From contig JANOZM010000007.1 in the NCBI GenBank assembly GCA_031429355.1, positions 186,001 to 250,000 on the forward strand: a DNA stretch of 64,000 nt, written 5' to 3'. The DNA is from JANOZM01 sp031429355 (lineage in GTDB: Bacteria; Pseudomonadota; Gammaproteobacteria; Burkholderiales; Burkholderiaceae_E). Shown here piece by piece: positions 8,088-16,663 of the stretch; position 1 is the first letter of the stretch; every line of letters begins with the position of its first letter. Below the pieces are notes generated by a model. It was not told the origin of the DNA and made no database searches. It worked only from the letters and a program-made list of their open reading frames with translations. The position numbers were made by a program, and so were the translations under genes.

Positions 8088-9479
8088 TTATTCTATCTCA
8101 CCTTTAATTCCGAGCTTTCGCGTCTTTTCCCATAACGTTTTCCGACTAATTCCGAGAGCGGAGGCGGTTTGCGCCATTTGCCCGCCAAAGTGCTCCAATA
8201 TTTGGATGATGTAACGACGCTCTTGCGTTTTGCTGTAATCAGCAAGAGAGATAATAGCCGCATCGGTAGCGTTAGATTTGTTGTCTATCGGACGTGCGCT
8301 CGACGCTGAACTTTGCCCATCCTGTAAATAAAGCACGCTCGATAGCCCCTCTTGCATTTCGAAATCATCGGGCCTCAATAGTGGATGTGCAGTGAGCACG
8401 CAAGCACGTTCAATCGCATGCTTTAGCTCTCGGACATTGCCGCGCCAAGCTAAGCCACACAGGAAAGTTAGTGTTGGTTCAGAAAGCATACGCGGGGATG
8501 CAAGGTGCGTTTGATTCCAACGTTCAATAAACAGGCGTGCCAGCCAAGCAATGTCCTCAGTACGCTCGCGTAGCGGTGGCACTCGCAGTTGAATAATGTT
8601 AATCCGGTAGTACAAGTCTTCGCGAAATCGCCCAGTCTTTACGTCATCCCGGATATCGCGATGAGTCGCTGTAATGAGTCGGAAATCAAGCTTTATTACT
8701 TTTTCTCCTCCCAAGCGAGTTAATGATTTTTCCTGTAAAACACGGAGCAAACGCACCTGCGCTGCAAGAGTGAGTTCTGCAATCTCATCAAGAAAAATAG
8801 TGCCACCATCGGCCTGTTCAAAATAGCCGCGATGCGATTTCGCGGCACCGGTGAATGCGCCGCGCTCGTATCCAAACAGCTCTGCTTCCATCATGCTTTC
8901 CGGCAACGCACCACAGTTCACTGTGACGAATGCTTTGTTGCTGCCGCGAGCATATCGATGTAGGAGAAGGGCTAGCTCTTCTTTACCAACCCCTGATTCA
9001 CCTGTAACTAAAACAGACGACCACTGTGCGCCCATTTTGATTGCCATCTCCTCCAACCGACGAATTTCTTTTGACACACCTAGCGTCGGTGGTGTGTTTG
9101 CCGAAACCGCCATCGAGCGACCTGTAGTGAGTAGTCGCAACTTGCAAATTAATTGTTCTAGATCTAGCGGTTTAACTAAATAGTCTGCGGCACCATTTGC
9201 TAGCAATCTTTCCGCTTGAGACTGCGTGCTATAACCGGTAATGAACATAGCAGGGTAATCGAAATTAGCATTTTCTTTGGCTCGTTCGAAGAGTATCTCA
9301 CCGCTTAAATCGGGCAGTCTAATGTCACTAATGAGACAATCGAAGCGTCGGGTTTTCATACGACTAAGGGCCGCCGCTGCAGACTGTACCCATTCATGAT
9401 CGATGGATTCCAACATAAAGCGATCACAAATCGATTCACCCATGATTGGATCATCCTCGACAAGTAAGACACTAGGCAT
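8088..9479 (-). CDS. aioR: AioR, sigma-54-dependent response regulator for arsenite oxidation
   Basis: This is a 463-aa NtrC-type activator. The receiver domain (1-115) has the phospho-acceptor D52 in LISDIRLPD. The AAA+ domain has Walker A GESGVGKE at 160-167 and the sigma-54 contact loop GAFTGA at 207-212. The C-terminal Fis-type helix-turn-helix reads QTASALGISRKTLWEKTRKL. It should activate aioBA from the sigma-54 promoter at 12040 when AioS phosphorylates it. Its start overlaps the aioS stop by 8 bp. Its 3' end abuts a transposase remnant. The assignment rests on the aioX-aioS neighbourhood as well as on domains. Confidence 0.9.
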   Translation of the reverse strand: MPSVLLVEDDPIMGESICDRFMLESIDHEWVQSAAAALSRMKTRRFDCLISDIRLPDLSGEILFERAKENANFDYPAMFITGYSTQSQAERLLANGAADYLVKPLDLEQLICKLRLLTTGRSMAVSANTPPTLGVSKEIRRLEEMAIKMGAQWSSVLVTGESGVGKEELALLLHRYARGSNKAFVTVNCGALPESMMEAELFGYERGAFTGAAKSHRGYFEQADGGTIFLDEIAELTLAAQVRLLRVLQEKSLTRLGGEKVIKLDFRLITATHRDIRDDVKTGRFREDLYYRINIIQLRVPPLRERTEDIAWLARLFIERWNQTHLASPRMLSEPTLTFLCGLAWRGNVRELKHAIERACVLTAHPLLRPDDFEMQEGLSSVLYLQDGQSSASSARPIDNKSNATDAAIISLADYSKTQERRYIIQILEHFGGQMAQTASALGISRKTLWEKTRKLGIKGEIE

Positions 9480-10953
9480 TTGCTACCTCCGGTTGTAATG
9501 GAATAGTTAAAGTGGCGCAGGTACCTTCACTTTCATGCCTTTCATCTGCGTTGTTTGCAGCGTTGATGCTGAGATTTCCGTTCAACTGTTGTGCAAGTCG
9601 AAAACAAACCCATAAACCAAGGCCGATACGACCGCTGGCATCCGGCTCTAAGGTAGTTGTGGCAGTCGCGGGATAAACAAACGGGACGCCGTCGTTTCGC
9701 ACTACTACTCGTAATTGATTGTTGATCGCATCAACTCTAACGCTTACCCAGCTGTCTGCCGCTTGTATTGCATTCAAAACAAGGTTCAGCGTTATTTGCC
9801 GAATTGGCACGGATCTAATGCTCAACTCCGCGTCGCCTAGTTGCATTCGCCAACTTACTCGAATGCTTCGCTGCTCCGCCAAGGGAGTAGACAGTAATTG
9901 AAGATCATCAAAATCTTGCTCGCACAACGGCGTATGCTCTCGTCGGGCTTGGGCCATTAAGGCCGCTACTGATTCTTCAATTTGTCGTAAACCGCGCTCC
10001 AACAAATTTGATGTCTTTTCAATGTAAGGGTCATTTATTCCGCGCAAACGCAGATTGCTAATTGCATTTAACATACCACCGAGAGGGTTGTTGACTTCAT
10101 GGGCAAGGCTCGCGGTTAATTTGCCTACCAACGCCATTCTCTCGGCAGCTTGAATCTGTGTTTCCAACTCTTGATTTCTAGCGATCTCAGCCTGCATTAC
10201 TGCAAATTGGCTACCAAGTTGAACTATTTCATCGGCATTGCTTTGCACTGCTGCAGCGCCGGGAAGATGGCGCTGCCAATTTGTATCTGTCATCGCTATT
10301 CGTAATCGGTTCAAAGGATTTACCAACGATCGACCTAACCACCATCCAACTGGCACAATTATTGAAAGGGCTAATGCACCCAGTGTCGTTAAAAGTAACC
10401 CAAGTTCTCGAAGCTTCGGCAATGTTGCATCTTGCGCCGCGTATGCCACAACTGCGCCAAGTTTCTCTCCGTCTTCTGACAATACTTGAGAAGCACTAAT
10501 GAATGCTTTGTTTGAACTTTCGTTGCTAAATACAAATAGGCCGCTCTTGTGTGCGGACATCGTGTTTTCTAGGCTTTGTCTAACTATCGTCACTACCCCA
10601 GCCGGTAGCGTATTTATCGTTGTTGCTAATGGATAGAGAATCGGGTCAGAGGCGGCGAGGATCGTAGAATTTTGCGCAACTACAATTATTTGTGTGGCGG
10701 AGTCTCGGCTTGCAAGTGCAGAGACTTGCTGAAATACGTCCCAAATTTCGTCGCGCGCAATCGCGCCTCTTGCGGATGTGGCTAGCGCACTGGAGAGCCG
10801 CTCTACTCGCGCTAGCAACTCAGCATTAATATGCGATGCAATTAAGTAGTAGGTGACTGCAAATACGCCTAATGCCGACAAGATGCTCACCGTACAGAGT
10901 GCAAGTGGCACTTTGACGAGATAACTTAGGTGATTTAACTTAAATAATGACAT
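9472..10953 (-). CDS. aioS: AioS, arsenite-responsive sensor histidine kinase
   Basis: This is a 493-aa inner-membrane kinase. The first membrane span is at about 17-39, followed by a periplasmic sensor region, a second span at about 184-208 and a HAMP-like linker. The H box ASLAHEVNNPLGGM has the phosphorylated His at 285. The ATP-binding lobe has N box LVLNAIQAA and G box GRIGLGLWVC. It should receive the signal from arsenite-bound AioX and phosphorylate AioR. It lies between aioX (11 bp away) and aioR (8 bp overlap), the standard aioXSR operon. Confidence 0.9.
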   Translation of the reverse strand: MSLFKLNHLSYLVKVPLALCTVSILSALGVFAVTYYLIASHINAELLARVERLSSALATSARGAIARDEIWDVFQQVSALASRDSATQIIVVAQNSTILAASDPILYPLATTINTLPAGVVTIVRQSLENTMSAHKSGLFVFSNESSNKAFISASQVLSEDGEKLGAVVAYAAQDATLPKLRELGLLLTTLGALALSIIVPVGWWLGRSLVNPLNRLRIAMTDTNWQRHLPGAAAVQSNADEIVQLGSQFAVMQAEIARNQELETQIQAAERMALVGKLTASLAHEVNNPLGGMLNAISNLRLRGINDPYIEKTSNLLERGLRQIEESVAALMAQARREHTPLCEQDFDDLQLLSTPLAEQRSIRVSWRMQLGDAELSIRSVPIRQITLNLVLNAIQAADSWVSVRVDAINNQLRVVVRNDGVPFVYPATATTTLEPDASGRIGLGLWVCFRLAQQLNGNLSINAANNADERHESEGTCATLTIPLQPEVANA

Positions 10954-10964
10954 CGCAGGCTTTT

Positions 10965-11846
10965 TTATGTTTCAACCCGCTGCATCATTGCAGCTATTGT
11001 GTTGAATAGCGCTGGGTCTCCTGCAATAAAACCGTCTAATCGAAGCTCTCGCAAGAGTTGCTCTCCAGCGATTGAGTTTTTCATATTGATCAATGCAGCG
11101 CGAAGCTTTGTTTGTACCTGAGAAGGTAGATTTTTACGAGAGACAAATGGCGGGAATGCGAAGGCTTCTGATTTCAAAATGATGCGTGTTCTTTGCGTGC
11201 TCGCTGGAGAAAGTTCGGCAAGACTATCCCAAACGTAACCGTCTACAGAACCCGCGTCTGCCAGCCCTTGCGATACCGCAGCAATTACATTTTGATGACC
11301 GAGTGCGAAAAAAGATTTTCGAAAAAACGTCGACTCTTTTTCTTTTAAAACAGTGAGTTGCGAGCGAGCAAAAAGGTAGCCAGAATTTGACAGGGGATCT
11401 GAGTAAGCAAAGCTGCGACCGCGCAAATCGGCAAAACGATGCGCCTTACTAACAGTGGGTCCAGCAATAATGTAGGCTCGATAAGTCGGCGAGTTTTGAT
11501 ACAAAGGTATAGCGACTAGCTGTAACTTTTCAGCGTACCTAACAAACGGATATCCGCATAGCCACGCCATGCTCAGGTTGCCATTAAGCAACTGCTCGAC
11601 AACATCTGCGTAGCTGCGTCGCTGCACGAATATCACAGGTTGCTGCAAGGCTTGCTCGAAGTAGGTGCGTAAGCGCCCTAAAAATCCGGAACGTTCGTCT
11701 AAAAAAACTGGGGTCAGTCCAATGCGTAAAGGCGTATCTATGCTCTGTGATGTTGCGGCTCTGCCGAGCGGCGCCGCTGAAGCATGAATCGCACTTGCTA
11801 TAAATAATCTTCTTTTTAACTTCACGGCATTACCTAAAAAGAACAT
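10965..11846 (-). CDS. aioX: AioX, periplasmic arsenite-binding protein
   Basis: This 293-aa PhnD/TctC-like periplasmic binding protein has an N-terminal export signal (about 1-30, basic KLKRR then small hydrophobic residues). The sole cysteine, C97 in SMAWLCGYPF, occupies the place of the conserved Cys needed for arsenite sensing in characterised AioX proteins. The segments SYADVVEQLLNGNL and ADAGSVDGYVWDSL are typical of the phosphonate-binding superfamily. It presents arsenite to AioS. It is the first gene of aioXSR and divergent from aioBA. The ribosome site is weak, so the exact start is uncertain. Confidence 0.88.
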   Translation of the reverse strand: MFFLGNAVKLKRRLFIASAIHASAAPLGRAATSQSIDTPLRIGLTPVFLDERSGFLGRLRTYFEQALQQPVIFVQRRSYADVVEQLLNGNLSMAWLCGYPFVRYAEKLQLVAIPLYQNSPTYRAYIIAGPTVSKAHRFADLRGRSFAYSDPLSNSGYLFARSQLTVLKEKESTFFRKSFFALGHQNVIAAVSQGLADAGSVDGYVWDSLAELSPASTQRTRIILKSEAFAFPPFVSRKNLPSQVQTKLRAALINMKNSIAGEQLLRELRLDGFIAGDPALFNTIAAMMQRVET

Positions 11847-11865
11847 GGCTTAAATGTTGCAGTCT

Positions 11866-11881
11866 ATTACAAAAACGTAAC
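11866..11881 (-). promoter_or_regulatory. Putative AioR site, proximal to aioX
   Basis: On the minus strand this reads GTTACGTTTTTGTAAT. It shares its first 12 bases with the site at 11940-11955, in opposite orientation, within the aioX/aioB intergenic space. It is 20 bp upstream of the aioX start and could serve autoregulation or act as a second enhancer for aioBA. Binding by AioR is inferred from position and duplication only. Confidence 0.5.
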
Positions 11882-11939
11882 ATTCCATGACTAATTTCCT
11901 ACCGAATTCGTTCTCAGATCTGCGCGCCGTTGACGTGGC

Positions 11940-11955
11940 GTTACGTTTTTGAAAC
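11940..11955 (+). promoter_or_regulatory. Putative AioR upstream activating site
   Basis: GTTACGTTTTTGAAAC is an imperfect dyad (GTTAC-N6-GAAAC). It lies 85 bp upstream of the -24 element of the aioB promoter, a normal enhancer distance for a sigma-54 activator. A near copy sits on the opposite strand at 11866-11881. Confidence 0.6.
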
Positions 11956-12039
11956 CTAAACATTACCCTTTGGTTACAACGACAAAATTTGTGCATTGCA
12001 CCAACTGTTTAATTTCAAGCACTTATGAATTTCTCCAAC

Positions 12040-12055
12040 TGGCACGGTATATGCA
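12040..12055 (+). promoter_or_regulatory. Sigma-54 (-24/-12) promoter of aioBA
   Basis: TGGCACGGTATATGCA has the -24 TGGCAC and -12 TGCA elements, with ten bases between GG and GC as sigma-54 holoenzyme requires. The -12 element has A for the first T of TTGC. The match explains why aioR encodes a GAFTGA activator. It lies 38 bp before the aioB start and rules out longer aioB open frames that begin at 12025. Confidence 0.85.
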
Positions 12056-12093
12056 TTGAAGTAAATGCAACGTATAACTCAAGGAGACTGTTC

Positions 12094-12615
12094 GTGGAAC
12101 ATCAATCAGGTCGTCGATTATTTTTAAAATCCGCTAGTGCTGGAACTGCGGCCGCTAGCGCTTTGATAGTGCCTAGCGCTGCTCAGGCAGCTCAAGCACG
12201 CGGTAATGTTGGTGCAACTGTATTGCCTTATCCAAATACCTCTGTCGGGAAGGCGCGTGGCATGAAGGTAGATATTCCGGTTAGCTTTACCTACCCCGAT
12301 TCATCATCGCCTTGCGTTGCTCTCAAAACCGGCAAGCCAACCCCTGGCGGTGTAGGCCCGGATGGTGACATCGTTGCCCACAGCATTCTTTGCACGCACA
12401 TGGGCTGCCCAGTTTTTTATGATGCAGCCGCGAAAACATTCAAATGTCCCTGCCACTACTCGGTCTTCGATCCAGATAATCATGGGCAGATGGTTTGCGG
12501 GCAAGCCACCGAAAATTTACCCCAAATTCAATTGGCTTATGACGGAGCAACCGACACTGTTCGAGCCGTCGGCGTCAATGGCCTAATTTATGGCCGCCAA
12601 TCCAACATTTTGTAA
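12094..12615 (+). CDS. aioB: AioB, arsenite oxidase small (Rieske) subunit
   Basis: This is the 173-aa Rieske [2Fe-2S] subunit of periplasmic arsenite oxidase. A twin-arginine signal (GRRLFLK at 6-12, cleavage after about SAAQA) exports the assembled complex. Cluster ligands are C100 and H102 in CTHMGC, and C118 and H121 in CPCH; C105 and C120 can form the Rieske disulfide. I choose the GTG at 12094 because AAGGAG lies 8 bp before it, and because the in-frame ATG at 12025 lies upstream of the sigma-54 promoter. aioA follows by 17 bp. Confidence 0.95.
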   Translation: MEHQSGRRLFLKSASAGTAAASALIVPSAAQAAQARGNVGATVLPYPNTSVGKARGMKVDIPVSFTYPDSSSPCVALKTGKPTPGGVGPDGDIVAHSILCTHMGCPVFYDAAAKTFKCPCHYSVFDPDNHGQMVCGQATENLPQIQLAYDGATDTVRAVGVNGLIYGRQSNIL

Positions 12616-12632
12616 GACAGGGCGAATTCATC

Positions 12633-15113
12633 ATGAGTAAAATTAAAGATCGCATTGCGCTACCTCCCGTCAATGCCGTAAAAACCAACATGACTTGCCA
12701 CTTTTGCATTGTCGGTTGCGGTTATCACGTTTATAAATGGGACGCGAACCAAGAAGGAGGGCGTGCGCCGAAGCAAAATGCTCTTGGCCTAGATTTCACG
12801 AAACAATTGCCGCCTCTGGCTGTCACGCTAACGCCTACAATGACGAACGTCATTGCTAATAAAGATGGTACGAGACACAACATCATGATCGTGCCTGATA
12901 AGCAATGTGTGGTGAACAGCGGCTTGAGTTCTACTCGCGGTGGCAAGATGGCATCGTACATGTATGCGGCTGATGGCATGACAGCTGATCGTCTTCTTTA
13001 TCCACGGTTCTATGGTGGCGACCAGTGGCTTGATACTTCTTGGGATCACGCGTTAGCCATTTATTCTGGGTTAACTAAAAAGATTCTAGATACTGGTGGT
13101 GTGCGCGATATCATGTTTTCTGCATTCGATCACGGCGGCGCTGGTGGCGGTTTCGAGAATACTTGGGGCTCGGGGAAGCTGATGTTCTCGGCTATTCAAA
13201 CACCGTCTGTGCGCATTCATAATCGCCCGGCTTATAACTCCGAATGTCATGCCACTCGTGACATGGGCGTCGGTGAGTTAAATAACAGTTATGAAGACGC
13301 TCAACTTGCCGATGTTATTTGGTCGATTGGTAACAACCCTTACGAAACCCAAAGTAATTATTTTCTGAACCACTGGATGCCTAATCTGAACGGCGGCACC
13401 ATTGACAAGAAAAAAGCTCGATTCCCTGGCGAACCCGTTGGCCCCGGGAAAATGATATTCGTCGATCCTAGGCGTACAACATCGATCGCTATCGCAGAGC
13501 TTGCATCAAAAGCAAACGTGTTACATCTGGACATCAACCCAGGTACAGACATTGCTCTTTTCAATGGATTATTAACGTATGTCGTTGAACAGGGTTGGAC
13601 GGATAAAGACTTTATCGCCAAACACACCAATGGCTTCGACGCAGCGGTTGCCGCCAACAAGTTAAGTTTGGCCGAATGCAGCCGAATAACTGGCGTATCA
13701 GAAGCAAAGTTACGTCAGGCGGCCGAATGGTCTTACAAACCAAAAGCGGCTGGCAAAATGCCCCGCACCATGCATGCCTATGAGAAGGGCATTATTTGGG
13801 GCAATGATAATTACTTGATTCAAAGCGCCTTAGTTGACTTAGTTTTGGCTACTCACAACGTCGGAAGACGGGGCACAGGCGTGGTTCGTATGGGCGGGCA
13901 TCAAGAAGGCTACACAAGGCCACCGCATCCGACTGGTGAAAAAATTTACGTTGATCAGGAATTGATCAATAACAAAGGTCGAATGATGACTTGGTGGGCG
14001 TGCAATAACTTCCAAACCAGCAACAATGCCCAAGCGTTGCGCGAGGCAGTTTTACGCCGCAGTCAAATTGTAAAAGACGCGATGACCAAGGCACGTGGCG
14101 CTTCTGCCGCCGAGATGGTCGACATTATTTACAACGCGACTAGTAAGGGCGGATTATTTGTTACCAGCATCAATTTGTACCCAACAAAACTCGCCGAAGC
14201 CGCTCACATTATGTTGCCTTCTGCCCACCCCGGCGAGATGAATTTAACATCGATGAATGGTGAACGTAGATTGCGACTGTCTGAAAAATTTATGGATGCA
14301 CCAGGCGAAGCACAACCCGATTGTCTAATTGCAGCCAAGATCGCCAACACGATGAAGGCAATGTACGAAAAAGAGAACAAAACCGACATGGTCAAACGCT
14401 TCTCTGGTTTCGATTGGAAAACCGAAGAAGATGCATTTAATGATGGCTTCAGGATGGCAGGTAGGCCGGGCGCAGGCCCAATCGATAGCCAAGGCGGCGA
14501 TACGGGCTACTTGGCCACCTATGCGCTGCTGAAAGCCGCAGGAACAAACGGTGTGCAACTACCAATTAAGCGGGTAGAAAATGGAAAGCTCATTGGTACG
14601 GAAATGATTTATGAGGACAATAAATTTGACACTAAGGATGGTAAGGCGCAGTTCAAGGCGTCGCCATGGCCCGGTTTACCAAAGACTGTTGAAGCACAAA
14701 AAGCAAAGCATAAGTTTTGGGTCAATAACGGCAGAGCCAACGAAGTTTGGCAAACCGCTTATCACGATCAGTACAACGAATTTGTTAAGGGGCGATACCC
14801 GTTGGCGTACATTGAAATCAATCCAGCTGACGCTCAAGCACTAGGAGTTTCGGCAGGCGAGGTAGTTGAAGTTTTCAACGACTTTGGTTCAACCTACGCG
14901 ATGGCCTATCCGGTAAAGGATATGAAAGCGTCTCATACTTTTATGCTGTTTGGCTACATGAATGGTGTACAAGGAGATGTAACTACCGATTGGGTTGATC
15001 GAAATATTATTCCGTACTACAAGGGCACTTGGGGCAGTATTCGTCGGGTTGGTTCGATTGATCGATATAAGAAAACCGTATCGACTAAGCGGCGGTCTTA
15101 CGATAACGTCTAG
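12633..15113 (+). CDS. aioA: AioA, arsenite oxidase large molybdopterin subunit
   Basis: This is the 826-aa catalytic subunit that oxidises arsenite to arsenate at a bis-molybdopterin-guanine-dinucleotide site in the periplasm. The [3Fe-4S] ligands are C22, C25 and C29 in TCHFCIVGCGYH; a Ser in the NSGLSSTRGG region takes the place of the fourth cysteine found in other DMSO-reductase enzymes. The family segments PSVRIHNRPAYNSECHATRD and VRMGGHQEGY are present. It has no signal peptide and so is carried out by the Tat signal of AioB. A hairpin terminator follows the stop. Confidence 0.97.
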   Translation: MSKIKDRIALPPVNAVKTNMTCHFCIVGCGYHVYKWDANQEGGRAPKQNALGLDFTKQLPPLAVTLTPTMTNVIANKDGTRHNIMIVPDKQCVVNSGLSSTRGGKMASYMYAADGMTADRLLYPRFYGGDQWLDTSWDHALAIYSGLTKKILDTGGVRDIMFSAFDHGGAGGGFENTWGSGKLMFSAIQTPSVRIHNRPAYNSECHATRDMGVGELNNSYEDAQLADVIWSIGNNPYETQSNYFLNHWMPNLNGGTIDKKKARFPGEPVGPGKMIFVDPRRTTSIAIAELASKANVLHLDINPGTDIALFNGLLTYVVEQGWTDKDFIAKHTNGFDAAVAANKLSLAECSRITGVSEAKLRQAAEWSYKPKAAGKMPRTMHAYEKGIIWGNDNYLIQSALVDLVLATHNVGRRGTGVVRMGGHQEGYTRPPHPTGEKIYVDQELINNKGRMMTWWACNNFQTSNNAQALREAVLRRSQIVKDAMTKARGASAAEMVDIIYNATSKGGLFVTSINLYPTKLAEAAHIMLPSAHPGEMNLTSMNGERRLRLSEKFMDAPGEAQPDCLIAAKIANTMKAMYEKENKTDMVKRFSGFDWKTEEDAFNDGFRMAGRPGAGPIDSQGGDTGYLATYALLKAAGTNGVQLPIKRVENGKLIGTEMIYEDNKFDTKDGKAQFKASPWPGLPKTVEAQKAKHKFWVNNGRANEVWQTAYHDQYNEFVKGRYPLAYIEINPADAQALGVSAGEVVEVFNDFGSTYAMAYPVKDMKASHTFMLFGYMNGVQGDVTTDWVDRNIIPYYKGTWGSIRRVGSIDRYKKTVSTKRRSYDNV

Positions 15114-15138
15114 GTTCCTAAAATTGTTTTGACTAAAG

Positions 15139-15168
15139 GCGGGTGAGTTGCTTTCACTCGCTTTTTTT
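15139..15168 (+). terminator. Rho-independent terminator after aioA
   Basis: GCGGGTG (15139-15145) pairs with CACTCGC (15155-15161) with one G-T wobble, followed directly by seven T. It lies 26 bp after the aioA stop and only 17 bp before the nitroreductase start, so aioC would depend on readthrough or its own promoter. Confidence 0.8.
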
Positions 15169-15184
15169 ATGAAAAATATATTGT

Positions 15185-15745
15185 ATGCAAAATGAAGCTC
15201 TAGATGGTCTCTTGGGACGATACTCGCTTGGCATAAAACACTTGAAGGATCCCGGGCCAAACGCACATCAAATTGAAGTGCTAATTGCTGCTGCCTTGCG
15301 AGCGCCTGACCACGGGGAGTTGATACCTTTTCGCTTTGTAATTGTGGCCGGCGACAGTAAAAATCGACTAGCAAAACTGTTTTACTCTTATGCCTTAGCA
15401 AAGGGCAAAGATGAGGACAGTTGCAACATCGAAAGTGAGCGAGTTTTACGCGCACCGGTAACGCTAACCGTTGTAGCTCGGATCGATTTACATCACCCAA
15501 CCGTACCCGCTCATGAGCAGTGGGTTTGTGTTGGTGGTGCGATCACCAATGTGCTCAATGCGGCTCACTTTATGGGGTTTTCTGGAAAAATATTGAGCGG
15601 CGAGAAAGTTCGCGATGCAGCAATTGGCGCTGCTTTTTGCACGCTCGGCGAAACGCTAGTCGGGTGGATAGCACTTGGCACAGCAGCCAAAGCGTTGGGC
15701 ACAAATAGAGAAAAATCAGTCACCTCTGTTTATTCATATTTCTGA
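15185..15745 (+). CDS. AioC-like nitroreductase family flavoprotein
   Basis: This 186-aa protein is of the YdjA-like single-domain nitroreductase branch (FMN, NAD(P)H). The segments RAPDHGELIPFRFVIV, with phosphate- and flavin-contacting residues, and VGGAITNVLNAAHFMGF fit the fold. A nitroreductase gene (aoxC in older naming) often follows aioBA in betaproteobacteria, but its role in arsenite oxidation is unproven. No good ribosome site precedes the ATG and a terminator lies between it and aioA. The cytochrome c gene that often follows in other aio operons is absent here. Confidence 0.75.
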   Translation: MQNEALDGLLGRYSLGIKHLKDPGPNAHQIEVLIAAALRAPDHGELIPFRFVIVAGDSKNRLAKLFYSYALAKGKDEDSCNIESERVLRAPVTLTVVARIDLHHPTVPAHEQWVCVGGAITNVLNAAHFMGFSGKILSGEKVRDAAIGAAFCTLGETLVGWIALGTAAKALGTNREKSVTSVYSYF

Positions 15746-15774
15746 AGGGACATTCGTACCGCAAAGTAACCTCT

Positions 15775-15880
15775 TGCTTTCGCTAGCCTGCACCACATAC
15801 GCGATGATCTTCAGTGACCTACTCCAGTACGCACAACGCAGCGGGCCTACTTCATGCACCCTTGCGATTAATTTGGCTCA
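15775..15880 (-). pseudogene. IS91-type transposase C-terminal remnant, copy B
   Basis: The minus strand reads VHEVGPLRCAYWSRSLKIIA then YVVQASE. It aligns without gaps to copy A (YEVDPLRCGHSGGSVRIIAF) at 8001-8090. The second zinc cysteine and the Gly-Gly are lost, so decay is further along than in copy A. By eye the DNA copies (15780-15870 and 8001-8090) agree at about seven bases in ten. Both run in the same direction and bracket aioRSX-aioBA-aioC. Confidence 0.6.
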
Positions 15881-15976
15881 GTGATAGCGCGTGGGTACGC
15901 CGCTTTGCTGAACGCTGGTTAGGGTTGCTCGGCAGGGCTCTGCCTTGGCGCTGTCCCCACAACAACGGGTAGTAGC

Positions 15977-16630
15977 CTATCGTGGCGAAAGAATCGTTGT
16001 AAGCAAATCGGGCGCTCCCTCGATGCGCTCTAGCTTCGGATAGCGCAGACCGCCTTTGTAACTGATCTTCAAAGTCGAGAATAAGTCGCCACGACGAATT
16101 AAAAGCTCGATAGGTTGATCCGATGTTTTGGCTTTTTCAATCGCATCTTTAATTACAGAACCTTTGTAGGCTAAGTTGTTAACCGCAACTACAACAACCC
16201 CCGGCGCTAACTTCGCTCCAAATGCGGGACTGCCCCACATAACTTGGTCGATGCGCCCACTTCTGTCGAGACTGATTCCCAGCGAGTAAACAAGCGATGT
16301 ATCACCGTCATTTTCATTCCATAACTTTGTTACAGCGTCGGGTTCTTTGCTATAGGTCAAGCGCCAACCCGCTTTTTCGATACCGTCCAGTGGTGCGCCT
16401 TTTCCATACCCATCTAAACGATTGCGCAACCGTGCCGTCCAATCCATTGGTTCTACTTGAGCCAGTGCTTTACTAATATCTTCGGCGGTATAAGTTAATG
16501 GTTCGATTCGCCCATCTTCGATCCCAAAAAAGCGCTGCGCAAATTGATCAAGCGAACCTGCCCCCTGCTGTCTCATCAGTACATCGGCAGCTAACCGGGT
16601 CACGAATAGGAAATCCAAAAGAGCCACCAC
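15977..16630 (-). pseudogene. C-terminal fragment of an M61 glycyl aminopeptidase
   Basis: The 217-residue reading matches only the last third of M61 peptidases (usually near 600 aa). It has the end of the catalytic helix bundle (GSLDQFAQRFFG), the LDGYGKGAPLDGIEKAGW block and a C-terminal PDZ domain (YSLGISLDRSGRIDQVMWGS, GVVVVAVNN). The zinc-binding HExxH half is missing. Upstream sequence at 16631-16663 is unrelated and leads straight into the next gene, so the 5' two thirds were deleted. The apparent start (VALLDFLF) lies inside the family alignment. Confidence 0.75.
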
Positions 16631-16663
16631 AAGTATTGCACTGAAAATTCTTCAGCTCAACCC

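Noticed and set aside
12025..12093. Longer aioB start at the ATG at 12025
   Set aside because: The -24/-12 promoter lies at 12040-12055, inside that extension, and a good ribosome site and Tat signal favour the GTG at 12094.
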